Of a stretch of DNA of 64,000 nucleotides, positions 34,772 to 43,614 are shown one piece after another; within the stretch, counting starts at the first letter, position 1; each line of letters begins with the position of its first letter. The position numbers were made by a program, and so were the translations under genes. Below the pieces are notes generated by a model that saw only the letters and a list, made by a program, of their open reading frames with translations, was not told the origin of the DNA and did not search any database. Origin of the DNA: Streptomyces caelestis (GTDB lineage Bacteria > Actinomycetota > Actinomycetes > Streptomycetales > Streptomycetaceae); contig NZ_JACHNE010000001.1 in NCBI RefSeq assembly GCF_014205255.1, positions 1,674,001 through 1,738,000 of the forward strand, written 5' to 3'.

Positions 34772-36282
34772 CCGCGCCACCAGCTCAGGAAGCGCTGCCA
34801 GACGCCCTTGCGGCGGGCGGTTTCCTCGGCTGCCGGCGGCGGGAGCGGAGGAACCGGCTGGGACTGCGCCGGAGCCGGTTGCGGCTGCGGCTGCGGCTGT
34901 GCGGCGACCGGTGCGGGCTGGGGCTGCGCTTGCGGCTGCGCGATGCCGATCTGCCAGTCCGAGCGCTGGGTGGGGGCCGGCTTGTGGCTCGGCGTCTGCG
35001 TCACGTCCTGCGGCGGCTTGGGCGCGAACTGCACCGGCAGTGCCACGAGGTGCCGGGAGGCGATGGAGGCCGTCCAGCGCAGCTCGTCCTCGTCGCAGTC
35101 GAGTTCGACGTCCGGCAGCCGCATCAGCAGCGCGTCGACGCCGACGTCGGCGATGGAGCGGCCGATGTCCTGCCCGGGGCACTCGTGCGGGCCGCCGCCG
35201 AACGCGAGGTGGGACCGGTTGCCCTGCATGCTGGCCTTCAGGTCCGGCCGCACCCGCGGGTCGACGTTGGCCGGAAGCGGGGCGAAGAGCAGTCCGTCAC
35301 CCCGGCGGATCCGCTGCCCGCCCAGCTCGGTCTCCTGCTTGGCGAAGTAGGCGAAGACCGTGCTGAACGGCGGCTCGTTCCACAGCGACTGCTCCACCGC
35401 CTCCGGCACCGTCATCTGGCCACCGTTGAGCTGGGCCCGGAAGCGCGGGTCGATCAGCACCGTGAGCAGCACGTTGGACAGCAGGTTGGTGGTGGCCTCG
35501 TAGGCGGCGAAGAGCACCAGGCGCAGGTGTTCCCTGACCTCGTCGTCGGTCAGCCGGGCCGGGTGGGTGATCAGGTAGCTGGCGAGGTCCTCCTCCGGCT
35601 GGGCGCGGCGCCGGGCGGTCAGCCGGCTCAGGGCGTCCATGACGTAGGAGTGGCTGGTGATCGCCGTCTCGGTGCCCTTGAGCGCGTCACGGGCGGCCTC
35701 GACGAGACGGTCGTTGTACTCCTCGGGCATGCCGAGGATCTCGCACATCACGGCCATCGGCAGGTGCTCGGCGAACTGTCCGACGATGTCGGCCTCGCCC
35801 TTCTCGCAGAACCGGTTGACGATGGCCTGTGTGCTGCGGTTGATGTACCGGCGCAGACTGCGGAAGTCGATGGTCGAGATGGCGCCCTGGACCGCGCCGC
35901 GCAGCCGCTTGTGCTCGTCGCCCTCGGCGTGCGAGGCGATGGGCTGCCAGGCGATGTGCGGCATCAGCGGGTGATCGGGCTTGACCAGGCCGTCCCTGAG
36001 CGGGGTCCAGATACGGCTGTCCCGGCAGAACTGCGAGGGCGAGCGCACCATGTGCAGGTTCTCGGCATGGCCGAGCACGATCCACATCGGTACGTCGTCG
36101 TGGAGCAGCACGGGCGCCACGGGCCCGTGCTCCTTCCGTAGCTGCTCGTACAGCGCCGGCAGGTCGTCCGACTCGTGCAGCCGGTGCAGTCCCCCGGGCC
36201 CGAGGCCGTGCGCGGGGCAGCCGGGGGGCGGGCCGGTCCGGGGGGCGTCCGTACCGGTCGGGGCGTGGGATTCAGGCGTCAC
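34765..36282 (-). CDS. cvnE: Conservon cytochrome P450 CvnE, CYP157 family (no ExxR)
   Basis: 505 residues; P450s are usually about 400. The heme ligand is Cys368 in HLAFGGGPHECPG. The K-helix ExxR motif, nearly universal in P450s, is replaced by E297-Q-S-L-W301. That is the hallmark of the Streptomyces CYP157 family, where it is established that ExxR is absent. In the I-helix, A259-A-Y-E-A-T-T265, the Thr after the acid is Ala. After residue ~410 there is a Pro/Gln-rich tail (QPQPAPVAAQPQPQP) ending in an aromatic, basic stretch GVWQRFLSWWRGY. It is the last gene of the conservon, 68 bases after cvnD. Its substrate is unknown and its oxygenase activity is doubtful. Confidence 0.93.
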   Translation of the reverse strand: MTPESHAPTGTDAPRTGPPPGCPAHGLGPGGLHRLHESDDLPALYEQLRKEHGPVAPVLLHDDVPMWIVLGHAENLHMVRSPSQFCRDSRIWTPLRDGLVKPDHPLMPHIAWQPIASHAEGDEHKRLRGAVQGAISTIDFRSLRRYINRSTQAIVNRFCEKGEADIVGQFAEHLPMAVMCEILGMPEEYNDRLVEAARDALKGTETAITSHSYVMDALSRLTARRRAQPEEDLASYLITHPARLTDDEVREHLRLVLFAAYEATTNLLSNVLLTVLIDPRFRAQLNGGQMTVPEAVEQSLWNEPPFSTVFAYFAKQETELGGQRIRRGDGLLFAPLPANVDPRVRPDLKASMQGNRSHLAFGGGPHECPGQDIGRSIADVGVDALLMRLPDVELDCDEDELRWTASIASRHLVALPVQFAPKPPQDVTQTPSHKPAPTQRSDWQIGIAQPQAQPQPAPVAAQPQPQPQPAPAQSQPVPPLPPPAAEETARRKGVWQRFLSWWRGY

Positions 36283-36350
36283 AGTGGTCGCTCCGAAACT
36301 GAGGTGAATCCAGGTGTACGGGGGAAGGTGGGGCGGGCGTGGACACGGGA

Positions 36351-36971
36351 TCAGGTGCGCGAGCCCGTCATGGCGAGCGAGTGCAGGAAACGCATCAGGG
36401 TGATCAGGACGTCACGGCTGGAGGCCCGCCGCCGCACGTCGCACTCGATGATCGGGATGTCCGGCGTGAGGTCGAGGGCCGTGCGCAGCTCCTCGGTGGC
36501 GTAACGGGGAGCGTCGGGGAAGGAGTTGACGGCGACCACGAACGGCACGCCGCGCTCCTCCAGGCGCCCCATCACGTCGAAGCTGACCTCCAGCCGACGG
36601 GTGTCGATCAGCACCACCGCGCCGAGCGCGCCCTCGAACAGGCCGTTCCACAGGAACCAGAAGCGCTGCTGGCCGGGTGTGCCGAAGAGGTACAGCACGA
36701 GTTGCTCGGTGATGCTGATCCGCCCGAAGTCCATGGCCACGGTGGTGGCCGTCTTGGACGCGGAACCGAAGTTGTCGTCGACACCGATGCCTGCCTGCGT
36801 CATGGTCTCCTCGGTGGTCAGCGGTGTGATCTCGCTGACGGAGCCGACCATGGTCGTCTTGCCGACGCCGAAGCCACCCACGATCACGATCTTGGCCGCG
36901 GTCTGTGCCGTGTGGGGCAACTGGTCCTCGGCCCGGGGGCCCGGGATGGTGTCAGAGCCTTTGAAGTCCAT
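36351..36971 (-). CDS. cvnD: Conservon GTPase CvnD
   Basis: 206 residues, small Ras-like GTP-binding protein. The P-loop is GGFGVGKTT (about 32-40), switch II LFGTPGQQRFWFLW in place of the usual DxAG, and the base-recognition motif is NSFPDAP rather than NKxD. In S. coelicolor conservon proteins form a membrane-associated complex likened to a eukaryotic G-protein-coupled system, in which CvnD hydrolyses GTP. Its start overlaps the cvnC stop by 20 bases. Confidence 0.95.
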   Translation of the reverse strand: MDFKGSDTIPGPRAEDQLPHTAQTAAKIVIVGGFGVGKTTMVGSVSEITPLTTEETMTQAGIGVDDNFGSASKTATTVAMDFGRISITEQLVLYLFGTPGQQRFWFLWNGLFEGALGAVVLIDTRRLEVSFDVMGRLEERGVPFVVAVNSFPDAPRYATEELRTALDLTPDIPIIECDVRRRASSRDVLITLMRFLHSLAMTGSRT

Positions 36972-37350
36972 TCATCACCGCTTCGAGGAGGGAACGGTCG
37001 GTGCGCTGCTTGCGGACGATCGGGGCGCGCGCCTGCACCAGTTCCGCCGTCAGCAGCTCGGTGAGCAGCACGCCCATCGCGCTGTACGGCAGGTTGAGGT
37101 AGGCCGACAGCTCGGCCACGGACAGGGGGGCGGCGCAGAGCCGGAGCACCGCCGCCTGCTCGGGAGAGGCGGAGGGCGGCGGGTCTGTGGCACGCGCCAC
37201 GATTAACGTCACCAGGTCGAGCTCGGCCCGTTCACCGTCCGGGCCGGCCACCACGTACATCCGCTCGGGGTTCCTGACCTTCCCCTCGTCCTCCTGGGGC
37301 GGGGACGGTTCCGGTGCGGGGTCGCGCCTCTGGCGTTGCGGAGGCGTCAT
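36952..37350 (-). CDS. cvnC: Conservon DUF742 protein CvnC
   Basis: 132 residues. After a charged N-terminus rich in Pro, the DUF742 winged-helix-like domain is seen (RMYVVAGPDGERAELDLVTLIVAR, ALLAS-type SVAELSAYLNLPYSAMGVLLTELLTAELV). It links CvnA and CvnD in the conservon complex. The ATG at 37348-37350 overlaps the cvnB stop by 4 bases (ATGA). Confidence 0.94.
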   Translation of the reverse strand: MTPPQRQRRDPAPEPSPPQEDEGKVRNPERMYVVAGPDGERAELDLVTLIVARATDPPPSASPEQAAVLRLCAAPLSVAELSAYLNLPYSAMGVLLTELLTAELVQARAPIVRKQRTDRSLLEAVMNGLQRL

Positions 37351-37754
37351 ACGATCTGCCCGTTCCGCCGGGGCGGAGTGGTGAGATGGCCGCCGATCCG
37401 GACGACCAGATCGCGCATCATCGCGCTCATCCGGCCGGGTTCGCACCGCACGTCGGAGAGGACCGCGAGGAAGGCGTTGGCTCCGGCACTCATCAGGTAG
37501 AAGTAGCCACGGTCGATTTCGATCATGACGAGCTTCATACCGCCGTCGCCGACGGTGAGTTCCTGGCAGATGCTGCTCGCGAGGGACTGCAGGCCGGCGC
37601 AGGCCGCGGCGACCCGGTCGGCCGCGTCGGGCTCGCCGCCGTGGCGGGCGATGCGCAGACCGTCGGCCGAGAGCACCACGATCATCTCGATGCCCGGCAC
37701 GCCGTCGGCGAGCTGCTTGAGCATCCAGTCGAAGTTGCCTCGCTGCTGGATCAC
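37347..37754 (-). CDS. cvnB: Conservon roadblock/LC7 protein CvnB
   Basis: 135 residues, one roadblock/LC7 domain (FDWMLKQLADGVPGIEMIVVLSADGLRIA, LVMIEIDRGYFYLMSAGANAFLAVL). Such domains regulate small GTPases, fitting a role with CvnD. The GTG at 37752-37754 overlaps the cvnA stop by 4 bases. Confidence 0.95.
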   Translation of the reverse strand: MIQQRGNFDWMLKQLADGVPGIEMIVVLSADGLRIARHGGEPDAADRVAAACAGLQSLASSICQELTVGDGGMKLVMIEIDRGYFYLMSAGANAFLAVLSDVRCEPGRMSAMMRDLVVRIGGHLTTPPRRNGQIV

Positions 37755-39394
37755 TTGAGGTCCCCCTCGTCGCCGGCCTCGGTGGGGGCCGGGTCGTTGA
37801 TCAGGTGCAGGTACTTGGTCGGGTTCCGGATGAAGTCGGTCGGGTGGGTGCCGGGTTCGATGCCCTGCTTGAGTCCCTCCCAGAAGGCCTCCAGACCCTT
37901 GCCGGGGGCGTCGGGTGCGCTCATGTCGCGCAGGGGTTTGGGCTCGGGCTCCGCCACCGCCGCCCAGGGGTTGTACTCGCCCCGTTCGGCGGCCTCCCGG
38001 TCGGCCTTCTCGTTGGCGGCCTGCTGGGCGAGTCGCTCGGCGAGCGGCGTCTTCACCCTGCTGCGGCGCTGCGGCAGGCCGTTCGGCGTCCACTCGGTGA
38101 CCTCGGGAACGTCGTCGTCCTCCAGGGAGACCGTTGCGGGGATTTTCGGGCTGGTGGGGCGGCGCTTCTTGGGCGTACGCTTCGGCCCCTCGGGGATGCC
38201 GACCGTCATGGGGATGCCGGTGGCGCCGATGCCGTGCGCGAGTCCGACACCGGGCTCGTGGGTGATCATCTCGCTCGGCACGATGAGGATGGCGCGGACG
38301 CCGCCGTACGCGGAGGCGCGCAGCGAGACCTGCATGTTGTACGCCGTGCAGAGGCGGCCCACGACGGCGAGGCCGAGGCGCGGGTGCTCGCCGATGTCCT
38401 GCAGGTCGACGCCCGCCTTGGCGGCCTCCAGCATGCCCTCGATCCGGGCGCGTGCCTCCTCGTTGAGGTTGACACCGCCGTCCTCGATCTCGATGCACAC
38501 ACCGGTCTGCACCTCGGTGGCGGTGACGTGCACCTTCGTCTGCGGCGGCGAGTAGCGCGTGGCGTTGTCGAGGAGCTCGGCGGCGGCGTGGATGACCGGC
38601 TCGACGTAGATGCCCTTGACGCTGACCTTGGCGATGGAGGACAGCTGGATGCGCCGGTACTCCAGGATGCGGGACATCGCGCCGCGCAGCGTGCTGTACA
38701 GGGACACCGGCTCGGGCCACTGCCGTCCGGGGCGGCCGCCGCCGAGGACGGAGACGGAGTCGGCGAGGCGGCCGATCAGGGCGTTGCCGTGGTCGATGCG
38801 CAGCAGGTCGTCGAAGACCTCCGGGTTGCGGCCGTGGTCCTCCTCCATCTCCCGGAGCTCCTCGGCCTGCTGGTGGATGATCGCCTGCACGCGGCGGGCG
38901 ACACTGACGAAGGAGCGCGCGGCGGCGTCACGCATGGTCACTTCGCGGTCGACGATCTTGAGCACCGTCAGGAGCGTCTCGGTCTGCGGGGCGGGAAGGT
39001 CGCGGTATTCGGGGTTGGCCAGGCCGAGCTTGCGAATCACCTCCCTGGGGGATTCCCCGGTGCTCAGCAGCTGGAGCGCCGCGGGGATGATCTCCCCCGA
39101 GAAGCGGACCAACTCCTGCTCGTGGGCGGCGATCCGCTGTTCCAGATACGCGCTGTGCCGGGCGTGCTCGGCCCGCTGCTTGCGCAGGGCACGGCCGCGG
39201 CGCACCGCCTCGGCCGCCGTCGCGATCACCAGCACGGTGGCGATGCCACCGCACCAGCCGACGGCGAGCCGGGCCGGCGCCGTCACCAGGGCGACAGCGG
39301 CTCCGGTCACCGCGGCCATCGCTATGGCGGGCAGCAGCAGCACGCGCGCGGAGGGAAGTTCAGCGCGACCGGGAGGGGATTGAACACTCACCAT
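37751..39394 (-). CDS. cvnA: Conservon sensor histidine kinase-like CvnA
   Basis: 547 residues. Two transmembrane helices at about 16-36 and 42-60 (VLLLPAIAMAAVTGAAVALV, GWCGGIATVLVIATAAEA) are followed by a helical region and a HATPase_c domain (AAELLDNATRYSPPQTKVHVTATEV, GLAVVGRLCTAYNMQVSL), then a long charged tail. It is the membrane sensor of the conservon. The order cvnA-B-C-D-E-P450 matches the S. coelicolor cvn9/rar locus, known to repress aerial growth and antibiotics on some media. The ATG at 39392-39394 has AGAAGG six bases upstream. Confidence 0.94.
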   Translation of the reverse strand: MVSVQSPPGRAELPSARVLLLPAIAMAAVTGAAVALVTAPARLAVGWCGGIATVLVIATAAEAVRRGRALRKQRAEHARHSAYLEQRIAAHEQELVRFSGEIIPAALQLLSTGESPREVIRKLGLANPEYRDLPAPQTETLLTVLKIVDREVTMRDAAARSFVSVARRVQAIIHQQAEELREMEEDHGRNPEVFDDLLRIDHGNALIGRLADSVSVLGGGRPGRQWPEPVSLYSTLRGAMSRILEYRRIQLSSIAKVSVKGIYVEPVIHAAAELLDNATRYSPPQTKVHVTATEVQTGVCIEIEDGGVNLNEEARARIEGMLEAAKAGVDLQDIGEHPRLGLAVVGRLCTAYNMQVSLRASAYGGVRAILIVPSEMITHEPGVGLAHGIGATGIPMTVGIPEGPKRTPKKRRPTSPKIPATVSLEDDDVPEVTEWTPNGLPQRRSRVKTPLAERLAQQAANEKADREAAERGEYNPWAAVAEPEPKPLRDMSAPDAPGKGLEAFWEGLKQGIEPGTHPTDFIRNPTKYLHLINDPAPTEAGDEGDLK

Positions 39395-39789
39395 GTGGGC
39401 CTTCTGAAAGGAGTCGGCTGGGGTTCGGAAGGACGTGCAAGGGGGTATGTCATGAAGCTGTAGGACTCTTCCGCACATTGGGGAACAAGCGCACGAATTC
39501 ATCTCAAGACGGTGCGCTGCGGGCGAGCTTAGTCCGACCGGATCATCGTCATGTCATATTCAGCAACTGCCGGAAACCGGTCGCGAAGGGATAGTACGCT
39601 CGGCCATTTGCACGCTGCGACACCGTTCGAATACGAACCGTAGCGAAGAACAGGCATACGAAAGTCCCTCACCGTCACGGGTGAGGGACCTTCAGGACAA
39701 CGTGCCTTCAGGGGCGCGGGGCTGTGCCGACTTGCGGCTCCGCCGCGGGGCGCGAGCAACCACACACAACCGGCACCCGCGCAACAAGC
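39395..39789. other. Intergenic region upstream of the conservon
   Basis: 395 bases without a gene, AT-richer than its surroundings near 39540-39660. It holds the terminator of the helicase gene (39664-39689), a GGGGCGCGGGG-type Streptomyces intergenic element near 39712-39770, and the cvnA promoter. A TACTAT box on the minus strand near 39590 is a weak -10 candidate. Confidence 0.55.
39664..39689 (-). terminator. Terminator after the helicase gene
   Basis: A 10-bp perfect inverted repeat (GTCCCTCACC at 39664-39673 with 39680-39689) with a 6-base loop. On the minus strand it is followed by TTTCG. It lies 100 bases past the helicase stop codon. Confidence 0.75.
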
Positions 39790-42591
39790 TCACCCCACCG
39801 ACGAGTAGGCGACAACTCCCCGCAGCAACAGATCAACGGCCTTACGGGCGTTCTTCACCACTGAAGACCCCTGCGGAGCCGCCGCCGCGACCTGCCCCAG
39901 CACATCGATGACCTGCTTGCACCACCGCACGAAGTCCCCCGCCGGCATCTCCGCCTCGCGCAGCACCTCGTCGAGCCCCTTCCCGGAGGCCCACATGTAC
40001 GCGGCCCAGGCGAACCCCAGGTCCGGCTCACGCTGCCCGACACCTTCGGTCTGGCTGATCCGGAACTCCTCCTCGAGGGCGTCCAGCCGCCCCCAGATCC
40101 GTACCATCTCGCCCAGCGCGGCCTTGGCGTTCCCGGACGGCAGCTTCGGTGCCAGCGCGTCGTCCCCGACGCGCGCCTCGTACACCAACGCCGAGACGCA
40201 CCCGGCCAGTTCGGCCGGGCCGAGCCCCTCCCAGACGCCCTCGCGCAGACACTCGCTGGCGAGCAGGTCCAGCTCGCCGTACAGCCGCGCGAGCCGCTTG
40301 CCGTGCTCGGTGACCTCGTCGCCGCGCAGGTAGTCCATCTCGGTCAGCAGCGCCACGATCCGGTCGAACGTCCGCGCGATCGTGTTCGTACGGCCCTCGA
40401 TGCGCCGCTCCAGCTGCGAGGTGTCCCGCAGCAGCCGGTGGTAGCGCTCGGCCCAACGGGCATGGTCCTCGCGGTCGTTGCAGCCGTGGCAGGGGTGCGC
40501 GCGCAGCGCCGTCCGCAGCCGGGCGATCTCGCGGTCGTCGGCCGCCTGGGAGCGCCGTTTGCGGTGCCGGTCGGCCGGGATGTGCCCGGCCTTGGTGCGC
40601 AGCGCGGACGCGAGGTCCCGACGGGACTGCGGAGAACGGGGGTTGAAGGACTTCGGGATCCGCATCCGCTCCAACGGCTCGACCGGCACCGGGAAGTCGA
40701 TGGACGCCAGCCGCTTCACCTGCCGCTCGGCGGTCAGCACCAGCGGGCGCGGCCCGTCGTGGTGCTCGAAACCGCGGTGGCCGTTCGAACGGCCCGCGGG
40801 CAGGCCCGGGTCCAGCACCAGCGCCAGGCCCGCGTACTTGCCGGTGGGCACATGGATGACGTCACCGGGCTTCAGCTTCTCCAGCGAGACGGCGGCCTCC
40901 GCGCGCCGCTGTGCCGCGCCCTGCCGGGCCAGCTCGTTCTCCCGGTCCTTCAGTTCGCGGCGCAGCCGCGCGTACTCCTCGAAGTCGCCGAGGTGGCAGG
41001 TCATGGAGGCCTTGTAGCCCTCCAGCCCTTCCTCGTTGCGCTGCACCTGCCGGGAGATGCCGACGACCGACTTGTCCGCCTGGAACTGCGCGAAGGACGT
41101 CTCCAGCAGCTCGCGCGAGCGGTGCCGGCCGAACTGCTCGACCAGGTTGACCGCCATGTTGTACGACGGCTTGAAGCTGGACCGCAGCGGATATGTGCGC
41201 GTGCCGGCCAGGCCCGCCAGATGCTCGGGGTTCATGCCGCGCTGCCAGAGCACGACGGCGTGGCCCTCGACGTCGATGCCGCGCCGGCCGGCCCGCCCGG
41301 TCAGCTGTGTGAACTCGCCCGGGGTGATGTCCGCGTGCTGCTCGCCGTTCCATTTGACGAGCTTCTCCAGCACCACCGAGCGGGCGGGCATGTTGATGCC
41401 GAGGGCGAGGGTCTCGGTCGCGAACACGGCCTTGACCAGGCCGCGCACGAACAGCTCCTCGACGACCTCCTTGAAGGTCGGCAGCATGCCCGCGTGATGG
41501 GCGGCGATGCCGCGCTCCAGGCCCTCCAGCCACTCGTAGTAGCCCAGGACGTGCAGGTCCTCGTGCGGGATGGAGGCCGTGCGCTCCTCGACGAGCGCGC
41601 GGACCCGCTGGCGCGCCTCCTCGTCGTTGAGCCTGAGGCCCGCGTACAGACACTGCTGGACGGCGGCCTCGCAGGCGGCGCGGCTGAAGATGAAGGTGAT
41701 GGCGGGCAGCAGCCCCTCGGCGTCGAGCCGCTCGATGACCTCCGGCCGGCTCGGCGTCCACACCCGGGAGCGCTGCCTGCGCTCCCGCTCGCGGTCGGCC
41801 TCGCGCAGCCGGCCGCGCCGGCGGTCCTGGTACGACGGCCGGGTCGCCTCCATGCGCGCCATGCGGGTGAGGTCGGGGTTGACGGCCTTCTTGTGGCCCT
41901 CGCCCTCCTCGAACAGGTCGTACATCCGCCGCCCGGCCAGCACATGCTGGAACAGCGGCACGGGCCGGTGCTCGGAGACGATCACCTCGGTGTCGCCGCG
42001 GACCGTGTCGAGCCAGTCACCGAACTCCTCGGCATTCGACACGGTCGCCGAGAGGGAGACGAGCGTGACCGACTCGGGGAGGTGGATGATCACCTCTTCC
42101 CATACGGCTCCCCGGAAGCGGTCGGAGAGGTAGTGCACCTCGTCCATGACCACGTAGCCGAGGCCCAGAAGCGTCTGCGAACCGGCGTACAGCATGTTCC
42201 GCAGCACCTCGGTGGTCATCACGACCACCGGGGCGTCGGAGTTGACGCTGTTGTCGCCGGTGAGCAGGCCCACCTTGTCCGTGCCGTAGCGGCGGCACAG
42301 ATCGGCGTACTTCTGGTTCGACAGCGCCTTGATGGGCGTGGTGTAGAAGCACTTCTTGCCCTGCTGGAGGGCGAGGTGGACGGCGAACTCGCCGACGATC
42401 GTCTTGCCGGAGCCGGTGGGCGCGGCGACCAGCACGCCCTTCCCCGCCTCGAGCGCCTGGCAGGCCTCGATCTGGAAGGGGTCGAGGCCGAAGTCGTACA
42501 TCTCGCGGAAGGAGGCGAGCGCGGTGGCCTGCTCGGCAGCGCGCCTACGGGCTGCCGCGTACCGCTCGGCCGGTGAGAGATCCTCTGTCAT
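39790..42591 (-). CDS. Ski2/Mtr4-like DExH RNA helicase
   Basis: 933 residues. Walker A APTGSGKT, DEVH box VVMDEVHYL, SLSAT, and motif VI QLTGRAGRRGID show a superfamily 2 helicase. The region after about residue 540 and the DSHCT-type C-terminal domain place it with the Mtr4/Dob1 and Ski2 group, RNA-exosome partners in eukaryotes and of unknown role in actinobacteria. The ATG at 42589-42591 has GAAAG nearby. It is the distal gene of the tatC-dagK run, 101 bases after the kinase. Confidence 0.93.
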   Translation of the reverse strand: MTEDLSPAERYAAARRRAAEQATALASFREMYDFGLDPFQIEACQALEAGKGVLVAAPTGSGKTIVGEFAVHLALQQGKKCFYTTPIKALSNQKYADLCRRYGTDKVGLLTGDNSVNSDAPVVVMTTEVLRNMLYAGSQTLLGLGYVVMDEVHYLSDRFRGAVWEEVIIHLPESVTLVSLSATVSNAEEFGDWLDTVRGDTEVIVSEHRPVPLFQHVLAGRRMYDLFEEGEGHKKAVNPDLTRMARMEATRPSYQDRRRGRLREADRERERRQRSRVWTPSRPEVIERLDAEGLLPAITFIFSRAACEAAVQQCLYAGLRLNDEEARQRVRALVEERTASIPHEDLHVLGYYEWLEGLERGIAAHHAGMLPTFKEVVEELFVRGLVKAVFATETLALGINMPARSVVLEKLVKWNGEQHADITPGEFTQLTGRAGRRGIDVEGHAVVLWQRGMNPEHLAGLAGTRTYPLRSSFKPSYNMAVNLVEQFGRHRSRELLETSFAQFQADKSVVGISRQVQRNEEGLEGYKASMTCHLGDFEEYARLRRELKDRENELARQGAAQRRAEAAVSLEKLKPGDVIHVPTGKYAGLALVLDPGLPAGRSNGHRGFEHHDGPRPLVLTAERQVKRLASIDFPVPVEPLERMRIPKSFNPRSPQSRRDLASALRTKAGHIPADRHRKRRSQAADDREIARLRTALRAHPCHGCNDREDHARWAERYHRLLRDTSQLERRIEGRTNTIARTFDRIVALLTEMDYLRGDEVTEHGKRLARLYGELDLLASECLREGVWEGLGPAELAGCVSALVYEARVGDDALAPKLPSGNAKAALGEMVRIWGRLDALEEEFRISQTEGVGQREPDLGFAWAAYMWASGKGLDEVLREAEMPAGDFVRWCKQVIDVLGQVAAAAPQGSSVVKNARKAVDLLLRGVVAYSSVG

Positions 42592-42692
42592 CGTGCTTTC
42601 GAGCGTACCGGGCCGCACTGACAACAGGACGATCATTATCCGGATCCGTTCCTGTGAAACCGGAGATCGGCGCAGCTCAGGGGCAGCACGGC

Positions 42693-43583
42693 TCAGGGGC
42701 CGACGACCCGCACGCCCCCGCGCACGCAGCGCGCGCTCAGCGGAAGCCGGCCCAGCGGCTCCCCGTCGGCGTACCCGGTGATCCCCTCGGCGGCGATCTC
42801 GACCCGCGCCGCCCGCAGCACGGTCACCTTCGGATGCTCGACGTGCGTCCCCCGGTACACCCGCGGAAACACCCGCAGCAGCGTCGTACGGTCGCAGTCC
42901 CCGACGACGGTGATGTCGAACAGCCCGTCGGTCAGGTCGGCGCCGGGACAGATCCGCATGCCGCCGCCGTACGACGATCCGTTGCCGACGGCGACGAGGG
43001 TCGCCTCGACCTCACGGATCTCGCCGTCGTCGAGCCGGATCCGGTACGGGACGGGCCGGAACGCGGCGAGTTCGGCGATCATCGCGAGGTCGTACTTGAA
43101 GCGGCCGACGGGCCACCGCATGCGGTTGCCCCGATCGGTGACCCGGGAGTCGAAGCCGGAGGCGAGGACCGTGCCGAACCAGCGGTCCCCCGCCAGACCG
43201 AGGTCGATGTCGCGGAGCCGGCCGCGCTTGAGGGCGTCGGCGATCATGCGGCCCGCGGCGGCCGGCTCGCGCACGGGCAGACCGAGGGCGCGAGCGAAGT
43301 CGTTGCCGGTGCCGACGGCGACCAGGCCGAGCGGGGTGTTCGTGCCCGCGACCGCTCGCAGCGCCAGCTGCGCCATGCCGTCACCGCCGACGGCTATCAG
43401 CGCTCCGGTGCCGCCCGCGACGGCGGCACGCGCGCGCGTGAGGGCGTCCGCGGCGTCCTCCCCGAGCACCGTGCGCACCGAGAAACCGGCCGCCCGCAGA
43501 GCGGAAGCGGCCGGCTGCGCCGCGCGGGCGCCCCGGCCGCGGCCCGCGGTGGGGTTGACGAAAAGGGTGATCTCGCTGGTCAC
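42693..43583 (-). CDS. Diacylglycerol kinase-family lipid kinase
   Basis: 296 residues. Catalytic-domain motifs GGDGMAQLALRAVAG and LGLVAVGTGNDFARALGLP are intact, and the C-terminal all-beta domain ends GYADGEPLGRLPL. It would phosphorylate diacylglycerol, or a sphingosine-like lipid, returning it to phospholipid synthesis. A GTG start. It follows tatC by 31 bases and is probably co-transcribed. Confidence 0.92.
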   Translation of the reverse strand: MTSEITLFVNPTAGRGRGARAAQPAASALRAAGFSVRTVLGEDAADALTRARAAVAGGTGALIAVGGDGMAQLALRAVAGTNTPLGLVAVGTGNDFARALGLPVREPAAAGRMIADALKRGRLRDIDLGLAGDRWFGTVLASGFDSRVTDRGNRMRWPVGRFKYDLAMIAELAAFRPVPYRIRLDDGEIREVEATLVAVGNGSSYGGGMRICPGADLTDGLFDITVVGDCDRTTLLRVFPRVYRGTHVEHPKVTVLRAARVEIAAEGITGYADGEPLGRLPLSARCVRGGVRVVGP

Positions 43584-43614
43584 GCGACCGACCCTATGAG
43601 CTGGCTGCCGATCT

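Noticed and set aside
39529..39765. A 78-codon minus-strand frame upstream of the conservon
   Set aside because: It runs across the helicase terminator hairpin and a dispersed intergenic repeat, and has no protein-like composition.
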